Notes: generated by a model from the sequence alone, not told the origin. Shown: positions 23,513 to 32,435, numbered from the stretch's first letter. The stretch: DNA of 48,085 nt from Sporichthyaceae bacterium (GCA_036269075.1 DATASX010000107.1:1-48085), one strand, 5' to 3'. Made by a program: numbers and translations.

Positions 23513-25219
23513 ATGAGCGCCTCGGAACCGACCCCACGCACGCTGTGCGAGGCCTTCCGAACCGTGGCGGCGCGCCACTCCGAGAAGCAGGCGCTGAGCA
23601 CCCCGGACGGGCAGGTCACGTTCACCTGGGCGCAGTACCGGGCTCGGGTCGACAGCATCGCCGCCGGGCTGCACGGCCTCGGCGTGCGCCGCGGCGACAC
23701 CGTCGGGCTGATGATGGTCAACCGCCCGGAGTTCCAGCTCTGCGACGTCGCGGTGCTGCACCTGGGGGCGACGCCGTTCTCGATCTACAACACCAGTTCG
23801 CCCGAGCAGATCGAGCATCTGTTCGTGAACGCCGGCAACGAGGTCGTGATCGCCGAGCCGCAGTTCGTGCCGCGCCTGGTGGAGGCCGGCGCGAAGGTCG
23901 TGATCAGCCTGGGCGAGTGCGCGGGCGCCCGCGACCTGGCGAAGGTCGAGGCCGACGCCGACCCGAGTTTCGACATCGAGGTGGCCTGGCGGGCGGTCGA
24001 GCCGGACGACCTGGCGACGTTGATCTACACCTCCGGTACGACCGGCCCGCCCAAGGGCGTCGAGTGCACGCACGCGCAGTTGCTCGCGCACAGCGAGGCC
24101 TGGGGATTCTGCGCGCCGGCCGGGCCGGACGACGTGACGATCTCGTTCCTGCCCGCCGCGCACATCGCGGAGCGGGCCGTCGTGCACTGCTTCCACCTGC
24201 GGTGGGGGACCTCGCTGGTCACCGTCGGCGACCCGAAGGCGCTCGGTGCCGCGCTGGTCGCCGTCCGGCCGACGGTCTTCGGGTCGGTGCCGACGATCTG
24301 GCAACGCATGCGCGGGGCCCTGGAGGTCGCCATGCAGGCCGATCCGGCGCTGGCCGCCGGGATCGCCGCCCGGCAACCGCAGGTACTGGCCGCCGTGCGG
24401 CAGAAGCTGGGTCTGGACCGGGTGCGCTTCGCGGTCAGTGGTGCGGCGCCGATCCCGCCGGAGACGCTCGAGTTCTTCATGGGCCTGGGGGTGCCGATCC
24501 ACGAGGTCTGGGGGATGTCGGAGACCTGCGGGGTCGGGCTGGCGAACCTCCCCGGTCACATCCGGCTGGGCACCGTCGGGCGGGTGGTTCCGGGATCGCG
24601 CGTCGCGTTGGCCGACGACGGCGAGCTGCTCTTCGCCGGCCCGGCGGTCATGCGCGGATACCGGAACCAGCCGGAGGCGAGCGCGGCGGCGATCGACGCC
24701 GACGGCTGGCTGCACACCGGCGACGTCGCCACTATCGACGACGACGGGTACGTGCGGATCATCGACCGCAAGAAGGAGATCATCATCAACGCGGCGGGGA
24801 AGAACATGTCCCCGGCCAACATCGAGAGCGCGATCCGCGCCGCGGCACCGTTGATCGCCGCGGCGGTGGCGATCGGTGACGGCCGCCCCTACGTGACCGC
24901 CCTGATCGTGCTCGACCCCGATGCCGTCGCGGCCTGGGCCGCGCAGCGCGGCCTCGACCCCGCCGCCGACGGTGAGCAGGTCGCCGTGGAGGTAGCCGCG
25001 GCTGTGTCGGCAGCCAACCAGCGCCTCTCGCGGGTGGAACAGATCAAACGCTTCCGGATCCTCCCCGAATTCTGGGCGCCGGGCGGGGCAGAGCTGACGC
25101 CGACGATGAAGCTGCGCAGGCGGCCGATCGCCGAGCGGTACGCGGGGGAGATCGAGGAGTTGTACGCCGATCCGCCGGGCGCTGCCGTACGAAACCTGCC
25201 GACGGAGGTGAGTCGATGA
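23513..25219 (+). CDS. Long-chain fatty acid-CoA ligase-type AMP-binding enzyme (FadD-like)
   Basis: This is a 568-residue adenylate-forming enzyme. The AMP-binding loop is IYTSGTTGPPKG (171-182). The middle motif AEVWGMSET-type appears as HEVWGMSETCG, and the hinge region shows GWLHTGDVATIDDDGYVRIIDRKKEIIINAAGKNMSP. The C-terminal lysine region (LTPTMKLRRRPIAERY) is intact. It activates an acyl substrate to acyl-AMP and acyl-CoA; length and motifs fit long-chain FadD enzymes. GGAGGG 7 bases before the ATG fixes the start. It opens a three-gene operon, overlapping the FIST gene as ATGA. Confidence 0.9.
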   Translation: MSASEPTPRTLCEAFRTVAARHSEKQALSTPDGQVTFTWAQYRARVDSIAAGLHGLGVRRGDTVGLMMVNRPEFQLCDVAVLHLGATPFSIYNTSSPEQIEHLFVNAGNEVVIAEPQFVPRLVEAGAKVVISLGECAGARDLAKVEADADPSFDIEVAWRAVEPDDLATLIYTSGTTGPPKGVECTHAQLLAHSEAWGFCAPAGPDDVTISFLPAAHIAERAVVHCFHLRWGTSLVTVGDPKALGAALVAVRPTVFGSVPTIWQRMRGALEVAMQADPALAAGIAARQPQVLAAVRQKLGLDRVRFAVSGAAPIPPETLEFFMGLGVPIHEVWGMSETCGVGLANLPGHIRLGTVGRVVPGSRVALADDGELLFAGPAVMRGYRNQPEASAAAIDADGWLHTGDVATIDDDGYVRIIDRKKEIIINAAGKNMSPANIESAIRAAAPLIAAAVAIGDGRPYVTALIVLDPDAVAAWAAQRGLDPAADGEQVAVEVAAAVSAANQRLSRVEQIKRFRILPEFWAPGGAELTPTMKLRRRPIAERYAGEIEELYADPPGAAVRNLPTEVSR

Positions 25220-26433
25220 CGATGGGTCAGGAGATGACCGCCAGCCGGACGTCGAGGTTCGGCAGCGCTCTGGTCCGGGTCGGCGCCGAGGCGCCGGACC
25301 TGGTCACGGCCGCCGAGCAGGCCGCCCGGGCCGCCCTGGACGGGCTGGGCGGTGCCGTGCCCGACCTGTCGTGCGTGTTCGTGTGTGGGCCGTCGGATGC
25401 CGCGCCGAGCGCCGGCGAGGCCGCCTGCTCCGTGTTGGGCGGCAACACGGTGATCGGCTGCAGCGCGCCCGGGGTGATCGGCCCGGGTGCCGGGGTCGAG
25501 GGCGCGTCGGCGGTGTCGGTCTGGTCGGCCGTGCTGCCCGGCGCACAGCTGCGCACGTTCCACCTGCGGGTGATCCGGGCGGAGGACACGCTGACCGTGC
25601 TCGGGCTGCCCGAGGGCGCCGACGAGTTCGCCGTCGGGGTGCTGCTCGCCGACCCGCGCACGTTCCCGATCGACGGGTTCGTCGCCGGGTCCAACGACGC
25701 GTTGCCCGGCCTGCCGCTGGTCGGCGGCCTGGCCATGAGTTCCGACGGCGGGCCGACCTGGCTGTGCCAGGACGGCGTCACCCACTCCGCCGGCGCGGTC
25801 GGGGTGCTGATCGGCGGCGAGGTCGAGTTGGCCACCGTGGTCAGCCAGGGCTGCCGGCCGATCGGCCCGACGATGGCAGTCACCCGCTCCGACGGCAACG
25901 AGCTGTTGGAGCTGGCCGGCAAACCGGCCTGCGAGAAGCTCCAGGAGATCCTCGAGGCCCTCCCGGCGGCCGAGCAGGCGATGGCCCTGACCGGGTTGCA
26001 GATCGGCATCGCGATGGACGAGTACGCCGACACCCACGACCGCGGCGACTTCCTGATCCGCGGCGTCGCCGGGCTCTACCCGGACCGCGGCTCGGTGGTC
26101 GTCGGCGACATCATCGAGATCGGCCGCACGGTGCGCTTCCAGGTTCGCGACTCGGCCGCCGCGCACGACGAACTGGCCGAGGTGCTGGGGCGGTTGAAGG
26201 CGGACTCGGGCAGCCCGGGCGGTGCGTTGCTGTTCTCCTGCAACGGCCGGGGCCGGGCCATGTTCCCCAGCGCCGACCACGACCCGCAGGTGCTCGGCGC
26301 CGCCCTGGACGTCGAGCCGATCGCCGGGTTCTTCGCCGGTGGCGAGATAGGGCCGGTCGGGGGCCGCAACCACCTGCACGGGTTCACCGCGTCGATCCTG
26401 ACCTTCGGGGCCGGCACGACGCGTGCCCACTGA
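25216..26433 (+). CDS. FIST N/C domain sensory protein
   Basis: This is a 405-residue protein formed by FIST N (about 45-225) and FIST C (about 230-390). FIST domains are predicted small-ligand (amino acid) sensors, usually fused to signalling modules; here they stand alone, as in several actinobacteria. Typical pieces are the NTVIGCSAPGVIG loop, VGGLAMSSDGG and the ending FSCNGRGRAMF ... GFFAGGEIGPVGGRNHLHGFTASIL. There is no membrane segment. Its start overlaps the stop of the FadD-like gene by four bases and its end overlaps the ROK gene by 11, so all three are co-translated. A ligand or regulatory role tied to acyl activation is inference. Confidence 0.88.
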   Translation: MTMGQEMTASRTSRFGSALVRVGAEAPDLVTAAEQAARAALDGLGGAVPDLSCVFVCGPSDAAPSAGEAACSVLGGNTVIGCSAPGVIGPGAGVEGASAVSVWSAVLPGAQLRTFHLRVIRAEDTLTVLGLPEGADEFAVGVLLADPRTFPIDGFVAGSNDALPGLPLVGGLAMSSDGGPTWLCQDGVTHSAGAVGVLIGGEVELATVVSQGCRPIGPTMAVTRSDGNELLELAGKPACEKLQEILEALPAAEQAMALTGLQIGIAMDEYADTHDRGDFLIRGVAGLYPDRGSVVVGDIIEIGRTVRFQVRDSAAAHDELAEVLGRLKADSGSPGGALLFSCNGRGRAMFPSADHDPQVLGAALDVEPIAGFFAGGEIGPVGGRNHLHGFTASILTFGAGTTRAH

Positions 26434-27382
26434 GCCGGTCGGCCCGCGGGCCGCGCTGGCCGTGGACGTCGGTGGTACCAAGCTCGCTGCGGGGGTGGTC
26501 GACGAGACCGGTCGGGTGTGGCACAGCGCCCGGGTCCCCACCCCGCCGGGGGGAGACGGGGACACCGTCTGGCAGGCGCTGGTCGGGCTGATCGCCGACG
26601 TCCGAGGTGCGGCGTCCGCGGCGGGGGCGCCGGAGCCGGCGGGAATCGGGGTCGGGTGCGGCGGGCCGATGCGCTGGCCGGCCGGTGCGGTGTCGCCGTT
26701 GAACATCGGGGGATGGCGGGAGTTCCCGCTGCGCGACCGACTGGCCGGGCTGGCTGACGGCCCGGTCCGGGTGCACAACGACGCGATCGCGCTGGCGGTC
26801 GCCGAGCACTGGCGCGGCGCCGGGGTCGGCCACCGCGACGTGCTCGGCATGGTCGTGTCAACCGGCGTCGGCGGCGGTCTGGTGCTCGGCGACCGGGTCG
26901 TGGACGGGACGTCGGGCAACGCCGGGCACATCGGCCACGTGGTGGTCGACCCGGCCGGGCCGCAGTGCGCCTGCGGCGGCTTCGGGTGTCTGGAGGCGGT
27001 GGCCGCGGGCCCACGGACGGTCGCCTGGGCGCTGGCCAACGGCTGGGCCGCCCCGGTGGCGGACGGCCGTTCGCTGGTCGCCGCCGCGCGGGCCGGGCAC
27101 CCGGTCGCTGTGGCCGCGTTGGCCCGGGCCGGAACCGCCGTCGGGGTGGGCATCGCGTCGGCGACGGCGTTGTGCGACGTCGCGGTGGTCGTGGTCGGCG
27201 GCGGCCTGACCGGGGCGGGGGAGTTGCTGTTCGGGCCGCTGCGCCAGGCGTTGGCGCGGCATGCCCGGCTCGGGTTCACCCGCGATGTTTCCGTGGTGCC
27301 GGCAGCGTTGGGTGCGGATGCCGGGCTGGTCGGAGCGGCCGCGCTGGTGCTCGCGGGCGACCGCTACTGGTCGGCGGACTGA
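26423..27382 (+). CDS. ROK-family sugar kinase (glucokinase-like)
   Basis: This is a 319-residue ROK protein without an N-terminal helix-turn-helix, so it is a kinase rather than a repressor. The phosphate-1 motif is DVGGTK (15-20), the catalytic Asp is in HNDA (Asp120), and the zinc site is GHIGH followed by CACGGFGC (Cys182, Cys184, Cys189). It probably phosphorylates glucose or a related sugar. It overlaps the FIST gene by 11 bases at its GTG start and, at its 3' end, overlaps the convergent exporter gene by 19 bases. Its link with acyl activation and FIST is unexplained. Confidence 0.9.
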   Translation: MPTEPVGPRAALAVDVGGTKLAAGVVDETGRVWHSARVPTPPGGDGDTVWQALVGLIADVRGAASAAGAPEPAGIGVGCGGPMRWPAGAVSPLNIGGWREFPLRDRLAGLADGPVRVHNDAIALAVAEHWRGAGVGHRDVLGMVVSTGVGGGLVLGDRVVDGTSGNAGHIGHVVVDPAGPQCACGGFGCLEAVAAGPRTVAWALANGWAAPVADGRSLVAAARAGHPVAVAALARAGTAVGVGIASATALCDVAVVVVGGGLTGAGELLFGPLRQALARHARLGFTRDVSVVPAALGADAGLVGAAALVLAGDRYWSAD

Positions 27383-28899
27383 ACCGCGACCGGTTCCGGA
27401 TCCCGCAGCGAGGGAGCCGTGCGCGGGATCCGCAACGAGATCAGCAGGGCCAACGCCGAGGCGGGCGCGACGATCCAGAACACCTCGTGGGTCGCGTCGG
27501 TGAACGCGGACACGAACGCCGCGTGCCGCGCGGCGGACAGGTCCCGCAGCCGGTCCGGCAGGACGCTGAGTCGGTCCACATCGACCCCGGCCAGCACCGG
27601 GTTTCCGGACCGGTTGCGCAGCACCGCCGCCAGCGCCGTCGCGCAGACCGCGGTGCCGACCGTGCCACCCAGTTGCCGGAAGAACGAGACCGACGCGGTA
27701 GCGACCCCGATCTCCGCGTGGACCACGGACTGCTGGGCGATCAGCACCAGCACCTGGGACACCATCCCGATGCCCAGCCCGAGCAGGCCGAGCACCAGCA
27801 CCGTCGACCACACCGAGGTGTGCGGTCCGAGCCGAGTCAGGGCCAGCGCGGCCACGGTCACCAGCGCGGTGCCCGCCGCGGGGAACATCCGATAGTGCCC
27901 GGAGCCGGCGATCACCCGCCCGGCGCCGACTGAGCTGAACAACAGGCCCGTGGTCATCGCCAGCAGCACCAGGCCGGAACCGGTGGCGCTGCGGCCCTGC
28001 GTCACCTGCAGGGTCAACGGGACGAACAGGATCGCGGCGAACAACGTCGCGCCGAGCAGGAACGCGATCGAGACCGCCGGCCCGAAGCCCGGCGACCGGA
28101 ACAACCGGGACGGCAGCACCGGCTCCGCGGCGACCCGCTGCTGGGCAGCCAGCGCGGCGAGCAACCCCAGGCAGGCCAACCCGGGCAGCCAGCTCTGCGC
28201 CGCCGAGAACCCGGCCTGCTGGCCGCGGACGATCCAGAACAGGAAGCCGAGCACGCCGCCGCTCAGCAGCAGCGCCCCGGCCAGGTCCAGCCGGTGCGGG
28301 CTGCGGACCTCCGGGGCGTGCAGGTTGCGGCGCACCACGGCGAGCACGAACAGGCCCGGCACCAGGTTGACGTAGAACAGCCAGCGCCAGGAGGCGTGGT
28401 CCACGATCACCCCGCCGACCGGCGGCCCGATCAGCGCGGCCACCCCGTACACGGCCCCGAACATGCCCTGCCACTTGGCGCGGGCGCGGCCCGGCACCAA
28501 GTCCGCCACCACGGCCAGCGCCAACGTCATCAACCCGCCGCCGCCGAGGCCCGCGACCGCCCGGGCACAAGCCAACTCGGTGATGTTGTGCGCCAGGCCG
28601 CACAGCGCCGAGCCGACCAGGAAGATCGTCGTGGCGGCCAGGAACACCGGGCGCCGGCCGCGGGCGTCGGACAGCCGGCCGTAGAGCGGGGTCGAGGCGG
28701 TCGCGGTGAGCAGGTAGGCGGTGACCACCCAGGACGTGTCGCCGACGTCGCCGAGCGCCCCGACGATGCGCGGCATCGCGACCGCCACGATCGTGTTGTC
28801 CAACGCGGCGAGCAGCACGCCGACCAGCAGGGCGGTGATCACCGTCGCCACCTGACGGTGGGTCATCCCGGTGGCGGTCGGCTCGGTCGGTTGGGGCAT
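27364..28899 (-). CDS. DHA2-type MFS drug exporter (EmrB/QacA-like, 14 TM)
   Basis: This is a 511-residue transporter with about 14 hydrophobic segments. Early motifs are typical of DHA2: LDNTIVAVAMPRI (motif D1), GRLSDARGRRPVF (motif A) and GPPVGGVIVDHASWRWLFYVN (motif C). QVLVLIAQQSVVHAEIGVATASVSFFRQLGGTVG marks the second half. It probably exports hydrophobic drugs or toxic metabolites by proton antiport. The ATG has no clear ribosome site. The 124-base spacer to the divergent threonine dehydratase holds a 20-bp perfect inverted repeat. Its 3' end overlaps the ROK gene by 19 bases. Confidence 0.9.
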   Translation of the reverse strand: MPQPTEPTATGMTHRQVATVITALLVGVLLAALDNTIVAVAMPRIVGALGDVGDTSWVVTAYLLTATASTPLYGRLSDARGRRPVFLAATTIFLVGSALCGLAHNITELACARAVAGLGGGGLMTLALAVVADLVPGRARAKWQGMFGAVYGVAALIGPPVGGVIVDHASWRWLFYVNLVPGLFVLAVVRRNLHAPEVRSPHRLDLAGALLLSGGVLGFLFWIVRGQQAGFSAAQSWLPGLACLGLLAALAAQQRVAAEPVLPSRLFRSPGFGPAVSIAFLLGATLFAAILFVPLTLQVTQGRSATGSGLVLLAMTTGLLFSSVGAGRVIAGSGHYRMFPAAGTALVTVAALALTRLGPHTSVWSTVLVLGLLGLGIGMVSQVLVLIAQQSVVHAEIGVATASVSFFRQLGGTVGTAVCATALAAVLRNRSGNPVLAGVDVDRLSVLPDRLRDLSAARHAAFVSAFTDATHEVFWIVAPASALALLISLRIPRTAPSLRDPEPVAVQSADQ

Positions 28900-28933
28900 C
28901 GCGGGAACAGGCTAACCCCGTCCAACCCTCCCG

Positions 28934-28993
28934 ACTTCTGCTGCCTGTCCCACGTATCGAGGCGCTTCGATGGGTGGGACAGGCAGCAGAAGT
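28934..28993. repeat. 20-bp perfect inverted repeat in a divergent spacer
   Basis: Arms at 28934-28953 and 28974-28993 are perfectly complementary over 20 bases. The 20-base loop can itself pair (ATCGA/TCGAT). The genes on both sides are transcribed away from it, so it cannot be a normal terminator. It shares its CCCGACTTCT entry and AGAAGT exit with the hairpin at 30265-30324, on the other side of the threonine dehydratase gene. Confidence 0.85.
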
Positions 28994-29023
28994 GGCGGAG
29001 TTGGGGGCCGGCAAACTGCGGCG

Positions 29024-30256
29024 ATGACGGAAGCCCAGCGGGAGACCCCGGCCACGGTCAGCCTGGCCGACGTCCTCGCGGCCCGCGAACTGCTCGGCGA
29101 CGTGTGCCGGGTCACGCCGGTGCAGGGCTCTCGGGTGCTGGCCGGCAAGTGCGCCGGCGAGGTCGTGCTCAAATGCGAGAACCTGCAGCGCGCCGGGTCG
29201 TTCAAGATCCGCGGCGCCTACGTCCGCATCGCCCGGCTGTCGGCGGCGGAGCGGGCCCGGGGGGTGGTCGCGGCCAGCGCGGGCAACCACGCTCAAGGTG
29301 TCGCTCTGGCGGCGTCTCTGCTCGGGACCACCTCGACGGTGTTCATGCCCAACGGTGCGCCACTGCCGAAAGTCGCGGCCACCGAGAACTACGGCGCCAC
29401 GGTCCGCTTCGCCGGGCATGACGTGGCGGCCGCGATCGAGGCCGCCATCGAGTTCGCGAACGAGACCGGGGCGGTACTGATCCACCCGTTCGACCACCCG
29501 GACGTGGTCGCCGGTCAGGGCACTGTCGCACTCGAGATCCTCGAGCAGTACCCGCAGGTCCGCACGATCGTGGTGCCGACCGGCGGCGGCGGGCTGCTGG
29601 CCGGGATCGCCGTGGTGGTTGCCGCGCTGCGGCCGGACGTGAAGGTCGTCGGGGTGCAGGCGGCCGGCGCCGCCGCCTACCCGGGGTCGATCGCCGCCGG
29701 GCACCCGGTCACGTTGGCCGGCACCGCGACCATGGCCGACGGTATTGCCGTCGCCTGCCCCGGCGACGTGCCGTTCGGGCTGATCAGGGACCTGGTCGGT
29801 GACGTCCGGACGGTCTCGGAGGAGCATCTGTCGCGGGCCCTGCTGCTGTGTCTGGAACGCGCGAAGCTGGTCGTCGAGCCGGCCGGGGCGGCCGCGGTCG
29901 CGGCGCTGCTGGACGACCCGCAGGCCTTCGAGCCGCCGGTGGTCGCCGTGCTGTCCGGCGGGAACGTCGACCCACTGCTGCTGCTGCGGGTGCTGCGCCA
30001 CGGGTTGTCGGCGGCCGGCCGGTACGTGGCGTTCCGACTCCGGGTCACCGACCGTCCCGGCGCGCTGGCGGCCCTGCTGCGGGAGCTGGCCGAGGCCGAC
30101 GCGAACGTCCTCGAGGTCGAGCACCTGCGGACGAACCCGCGGTTGCACGTCGACGAGGTCGAGGTCTACGTGCAGATCGAGACCCGCGGCGGCAAGCACA
30201 CCGACGCGGTGCTGGCCCGGCTACGGGCGGCCGGCTACTCGCTGGCGTTCGGCTGA
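29024..30256 (+). CDS. ilvA: Threonine ammonia-lyase (threonine dehydratase)
   Basis: This is a 410-residue PLP enzyme that deaminates threonine to 2-oxobutyrate, feeding isoleucine synthesis. PLP lysine is Lys61 (GSFKIRGA), the substrate loop is SAGNHAQG (85-92) and the phosphate cup is TGGGGLLAG (186-194). The last 80 residues are an ACT-type regulatory domain (RLRVTDRPGALAALLRELAEADANVLEVEHLR), the short single-ACT form common in actinobacteria. The call could equally be the catabolic TdcB-type with ACT; isoleucine feedback is not certain from sequence. It is a single-gene unit flanked by two related hairpins. Confidence 0.93.
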   Translation: MTEAQRETPATVSLADVLAARELLGDVCRVTPVQGSRVLAGKCAGEVVLKCENLQRAGSFKIRGAYVRIARLSAAERARGVVAASAGNHAQGVALAASLLGTTSTVFMPNGAPLPKVAATENYGATVRFAGHDVAAAIEAAIEFANETGAVLIHPFDHPDVVAGQGTVALEILEQYPQVRTIVVPTGGGGLLAGIAVVVAALRPDVKVVGVQAAGAAAYPGSIAAGHPVTLAGTATMADGIAVACPGDVPFGLIRDLVGDVRTVSEEHLSRALLLCLERAKLVVEPAGAAAVAALLDDPQAFEPPVVAVLSGGNVDPLLLLRVLRHGLSAAGRYVAFRLRVTDRPGALAALLRELAEADANVLEVEHLRTNPRLHVDEVEVYVQIETRGGKHTDAVLARLRAAGYSLAFG

Positions 30257-30264
30257 GGCACCCG

Positions 30265-30324
30265 ACTTCTCGTGGCGGGTCGGGCTGTCGGGGCCACCTG
30301 ATAGCCCCACCCGCCATGAGAAGT
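30265..30324 (+). terminator. Hairpin after threonine dehydratase (16-bp stem plus inner stem)
   Basis: Arms at 30265-30280 and 30309-30324 pair over 16 bases with one G-T, then an inner 5-bp stem (GGGCT/AGCCC). It starts 9 bases after the ilvA stop codon and ends 24 bases before the ABC ATPase start. Its outer ACTTCT/AGAAGT ends match the hairpin upstream of ilvA. Confidence 0.75.
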
Positions 30325-30348
30325 GCAAATGGGGGGCACCATTGGCCG

Positions 30349-31341
30349 GTGGACGCGATCGTGGTGGAGGGGCTGACCAAGCGTTACGGCTCCGCCGTCG
30401 CGCTGGACGGCCTCGACCTGGTCGTCCCGGCCGGGACCACGTTCGGGCTGCTCGGGCCCAACGGTGCCGGGAAGACCACCACCGTCCGGATCCTCACCAC
30501 CTTGTTGCGGCCGGATTCCGGGAGCGCGATGGTCGCCGGGGTCGACGTCGTCCGCCACCCGACGGTCGTGCGCCGCCGGATCGGCTGCGCCGGGCAGTAC
30601 GCCGCGCTGGACTACACGCTGACGGGCCGGGAGAACCTGGTGATGTTCGGCCGGCTCTACCGGCTCGGGCGCCGCCAGGCCACCCGTCGGGCGGACATCC
30701 TGCTGGAGGCCTTCGGGCTGTCCGCGGTCGCCGGTCGCGAGGTCCGGACCTATTCCGGCGGCATGGCCCGGCGGGTGGACCTGGCCGCCGCGCTGGTCGC
30801 CACCCCGAGTGTGTTGTTCCTGGACGAGCCGAGCACCGGGCTGGACCCGCCGTCCCGGCTGGAGCTGTGGGACCTGCTCGCCGAGCTGGTCCGCGGCGGC
30901 ACCACGCTGCTGCTGACCACCCAGTACCTGGAGGAGGCCGACCGCCTGGCGGACCAAATCGCGGTCGTCGACCACGGTCGGGTCATCGCGTCCGGCACGC
31001 CGGCGGAGCTCAAGGCCGAGATCGGCGGCGACCGCATCGACGTCCGGCTGGCCGACGAGGCCGACTGCGACCGGGCGGTGGCCGCGCTGCGCGAGGTCGC
31101 GCAGGGCGAGCTGGTCGTGCAACGGGCTCTCGCCACTGTCGGCGTGCCGGCCGCCGGTGACGCCTCGTCGGTGATCGCGGAGGTGGTCCGCGCGTTGGAC
31201 CGCCACGACGTCGCGATGCTCGACATCACCACGCACCGCCCGACACTGGACGACGTGTTCCTGACGGTCACCGCCGCCGCGGCCCCGGACACCGGAAGCC
31301 GGATACAGCGGCGCGGTGGCTCGGGACCGGAGGCGGCATGA
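30349..31341 (+). CDS. DrrA-type ABC exporter ATPase
   Basis: This is a 330-residue ABC ATPase of the daunorubicin-resistance (DrrA) family. Walker A is GPNGAGKT (36-43), the signature YSGGM (134-138), Walker B VLFLDEP (154-160), and the H-loop position has Gln (TTQYLEEA), as is usual in DrrA proteins. The C-terminal 80 residues form the DrrA-specific extension. It drives export of a hydrophobic compound together with the next gene, which it overlaps as ATGA. The GTG at 30349 was chosen; an in-frame ATG at 30316 lies inside the hairpin and is unlikely. No biosynthetic cluster is adjacent, so the substrate is unknown. Confidence 0.9.
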   Translation: MDAIVVEGLTKRYGSAVALDGLDLVVPAGTTFGLLGPNGAGKTTTVRILTTLLRPDSGSAMVAGVDVVRHPTVVRRRIGCAGQYAALDYTLTGRENLVMFGRLYRLGRRQATRRADILLEAFGLSAVAGREVRTYSGGMARRVDLAAALVATPSVLFLDEPSTGLDPPSRLELWDLLAELVRGGTTLLLTTQYLEEADRLADQIAVVDHGRVIASGTPAELKAEIGGDRIDVRLADEADCDRAVAALREVAQGELVVQRALATVGVPAAGDASSVIAEVVRALDRHDVAMLDITTHRPTLDDVFLTVTAAAAPDTGSRIQRRGGSGPEAA

Positions 31342-32225
31342 CGACCGCCGAGCAAAGCGGGCGCCGGTCCGGCGACACCGCCGCAGGCCCGGACGCCAAG
31401 GCCGGTTCGGGCTTGCGGGAATGGACCGCCGAGGCGCTCTGGGCGGTCTCCGACGCAGCGGTGCTGACCCGGCGGAATCTGATCCACACCGTCCGGCTGC
31501 GCGAGTTGTGGCCGTTCATGATCCTGCAGCCGCTGGTTTTCGTGCTGCTCTTCGCCGCGGTCTTCGGCGGGTCGATATCGCTGCCCGGTGGTGGCAGTTA
31601 CCGCGCGTTCATGATGGCCGGCACGTTCGCGATGGCGGTGGCATTCGTCACCTATCCGAGCGCGGTCGGAATCGCTTTCGACATGCAACTCGGGTTGATG
31701 GACCGCTTCCGGACGCTGCCGATCCACCCGGCGGCGATATTCATCGGGCGCACCCTCGGCGACCTGTTCCGCATGGCGATCTCGGTCGCGGTGATGTCGA
31801 TCTGTGGCCTCGCGGTGGGCTGGCGCGCTACCGCCGGGTTCTGGCACGGCGTGGCAGGGTTTGCGCTGCTGGCCGCGTTCGGGTTCGCGATGAGTTGGGT
31901 CGGGGCCTATCTCGGCCTGGCCGCGAAAAGCCTTCAGGCAGCGCAGAGTCTGCCGATGCTGTGGCTGTTCCCGGTGACGTTCGTGTCGAACGTGTTCGTG
32001 CCTACCCAGCACATGCCTGACGGGGTCAGGTTCGTGGCCGAGTGGAACCCGGTCTCGTCGGTGGCCACGGCGATCCGGTTCCAGTTCGGCAACCCGCACT
32101 CGTTCAACGACCCGAATTCGTTCCCGGCCCGGCACAGCGTGGCCTTGACCCTGGTTTGGTCGGCGCTGCTGACACTCCTCGGCGTGTTCGCCTGCACACG
32201 GCGGATGCGCGCCGTCGCGGCTTGA
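31338..32225 (+). CDS. DrrB-type ABC-2 transporter permease
   Basis: This is a 295-residue permease with a 45-residue cytoplasmic tail and six membrane segments. The signature is the ABC-2 pattern: LQPLVFVLLFAAVFGGSI in the first segment, then DRFRTLPIHPAAIFIGRTLGD, the conserved coupling stretch. It ends in ACTRRMRAVAA. It pairs with the overlapping ATPase gene to form a DrrAB exporter. A small inverted repeat just after the stop codon (32254-32276) probably ends transcription. Specificity cannot be read from the sequence. Confidence 0.9.
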   Translation: MTTAEQSGRRSGDTAAGPDAKAGSGLREWTAEALWAVSDAAVLTRRNLIHTVRLRELWPFMILQPLVFVLLFAAVFGGSISLPGGGSYRAFMMAGTFAMAVAFVTYPSAVGIAFDMQLGLMDRFRTLPIHPAAIFIGRTLGDLFRMAISVAVMSICGLAVGWRATAGFWHGVAGFALLAAFGFAMSWVGAYLGLAAKSLQAAQSLPMLWLFPVTFVSNVFVPTQHMPDGVRFVAEWNPVSSVATAIRFQFGNPHSFNDPNSFPARHSVALTLVWSALLTLLGVFACTRRMRAVAA

Positions 32226-32253
32226 GCCTTTTCGTCCCGATTCTCCCCGACCT

Positions 32254-32276
32254 GTCCGGGGGTAATTCACCCGGAC
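32254..32276 (+). terminator. Probable terminator after the DrrAB operon
   Basis: GTCCGGG (32254-32260) and CCCGGAC (32270-32276) pair perfectly with a 9-base loop, 28 bases after the permease stop. The following 160 bases are more AT-rich than the surroundings and probably carry the promoter of the next gene. Confidence 0.5.
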
Positions 32277-32435
32277 GGCCTAGCGGGCGAATATTCACCA
32301 CTTGCATTAGGGTCAATATCAGGCGTTTGCCGAAATTGGTGACCGGGCGCGAATTGTTCGGGTTGTTCGGCCGTTCGGGGCAGCGCAGAGTCGCTTGTGG
32401 CGAGACCACCTGAAGTCCGCGCCCGAGGGGGAACT

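Noticed and set aside
26858-30199. Minus-strand ORF of over 1,100 codons across ROK, MFS and ilvA
   Set aside because: Most of it is a shadow of the genuine DHA2 exporter, ilvA and ROK frames; composition is Arg/Gly-rich and no domain is visible.
28934-30324. Composite transposon with ilvA between inverted ends
   Set aside because: The two elements are each self-complementary hairpins, not a pair of transposon ends; there is no transposase and no target duplication visible.
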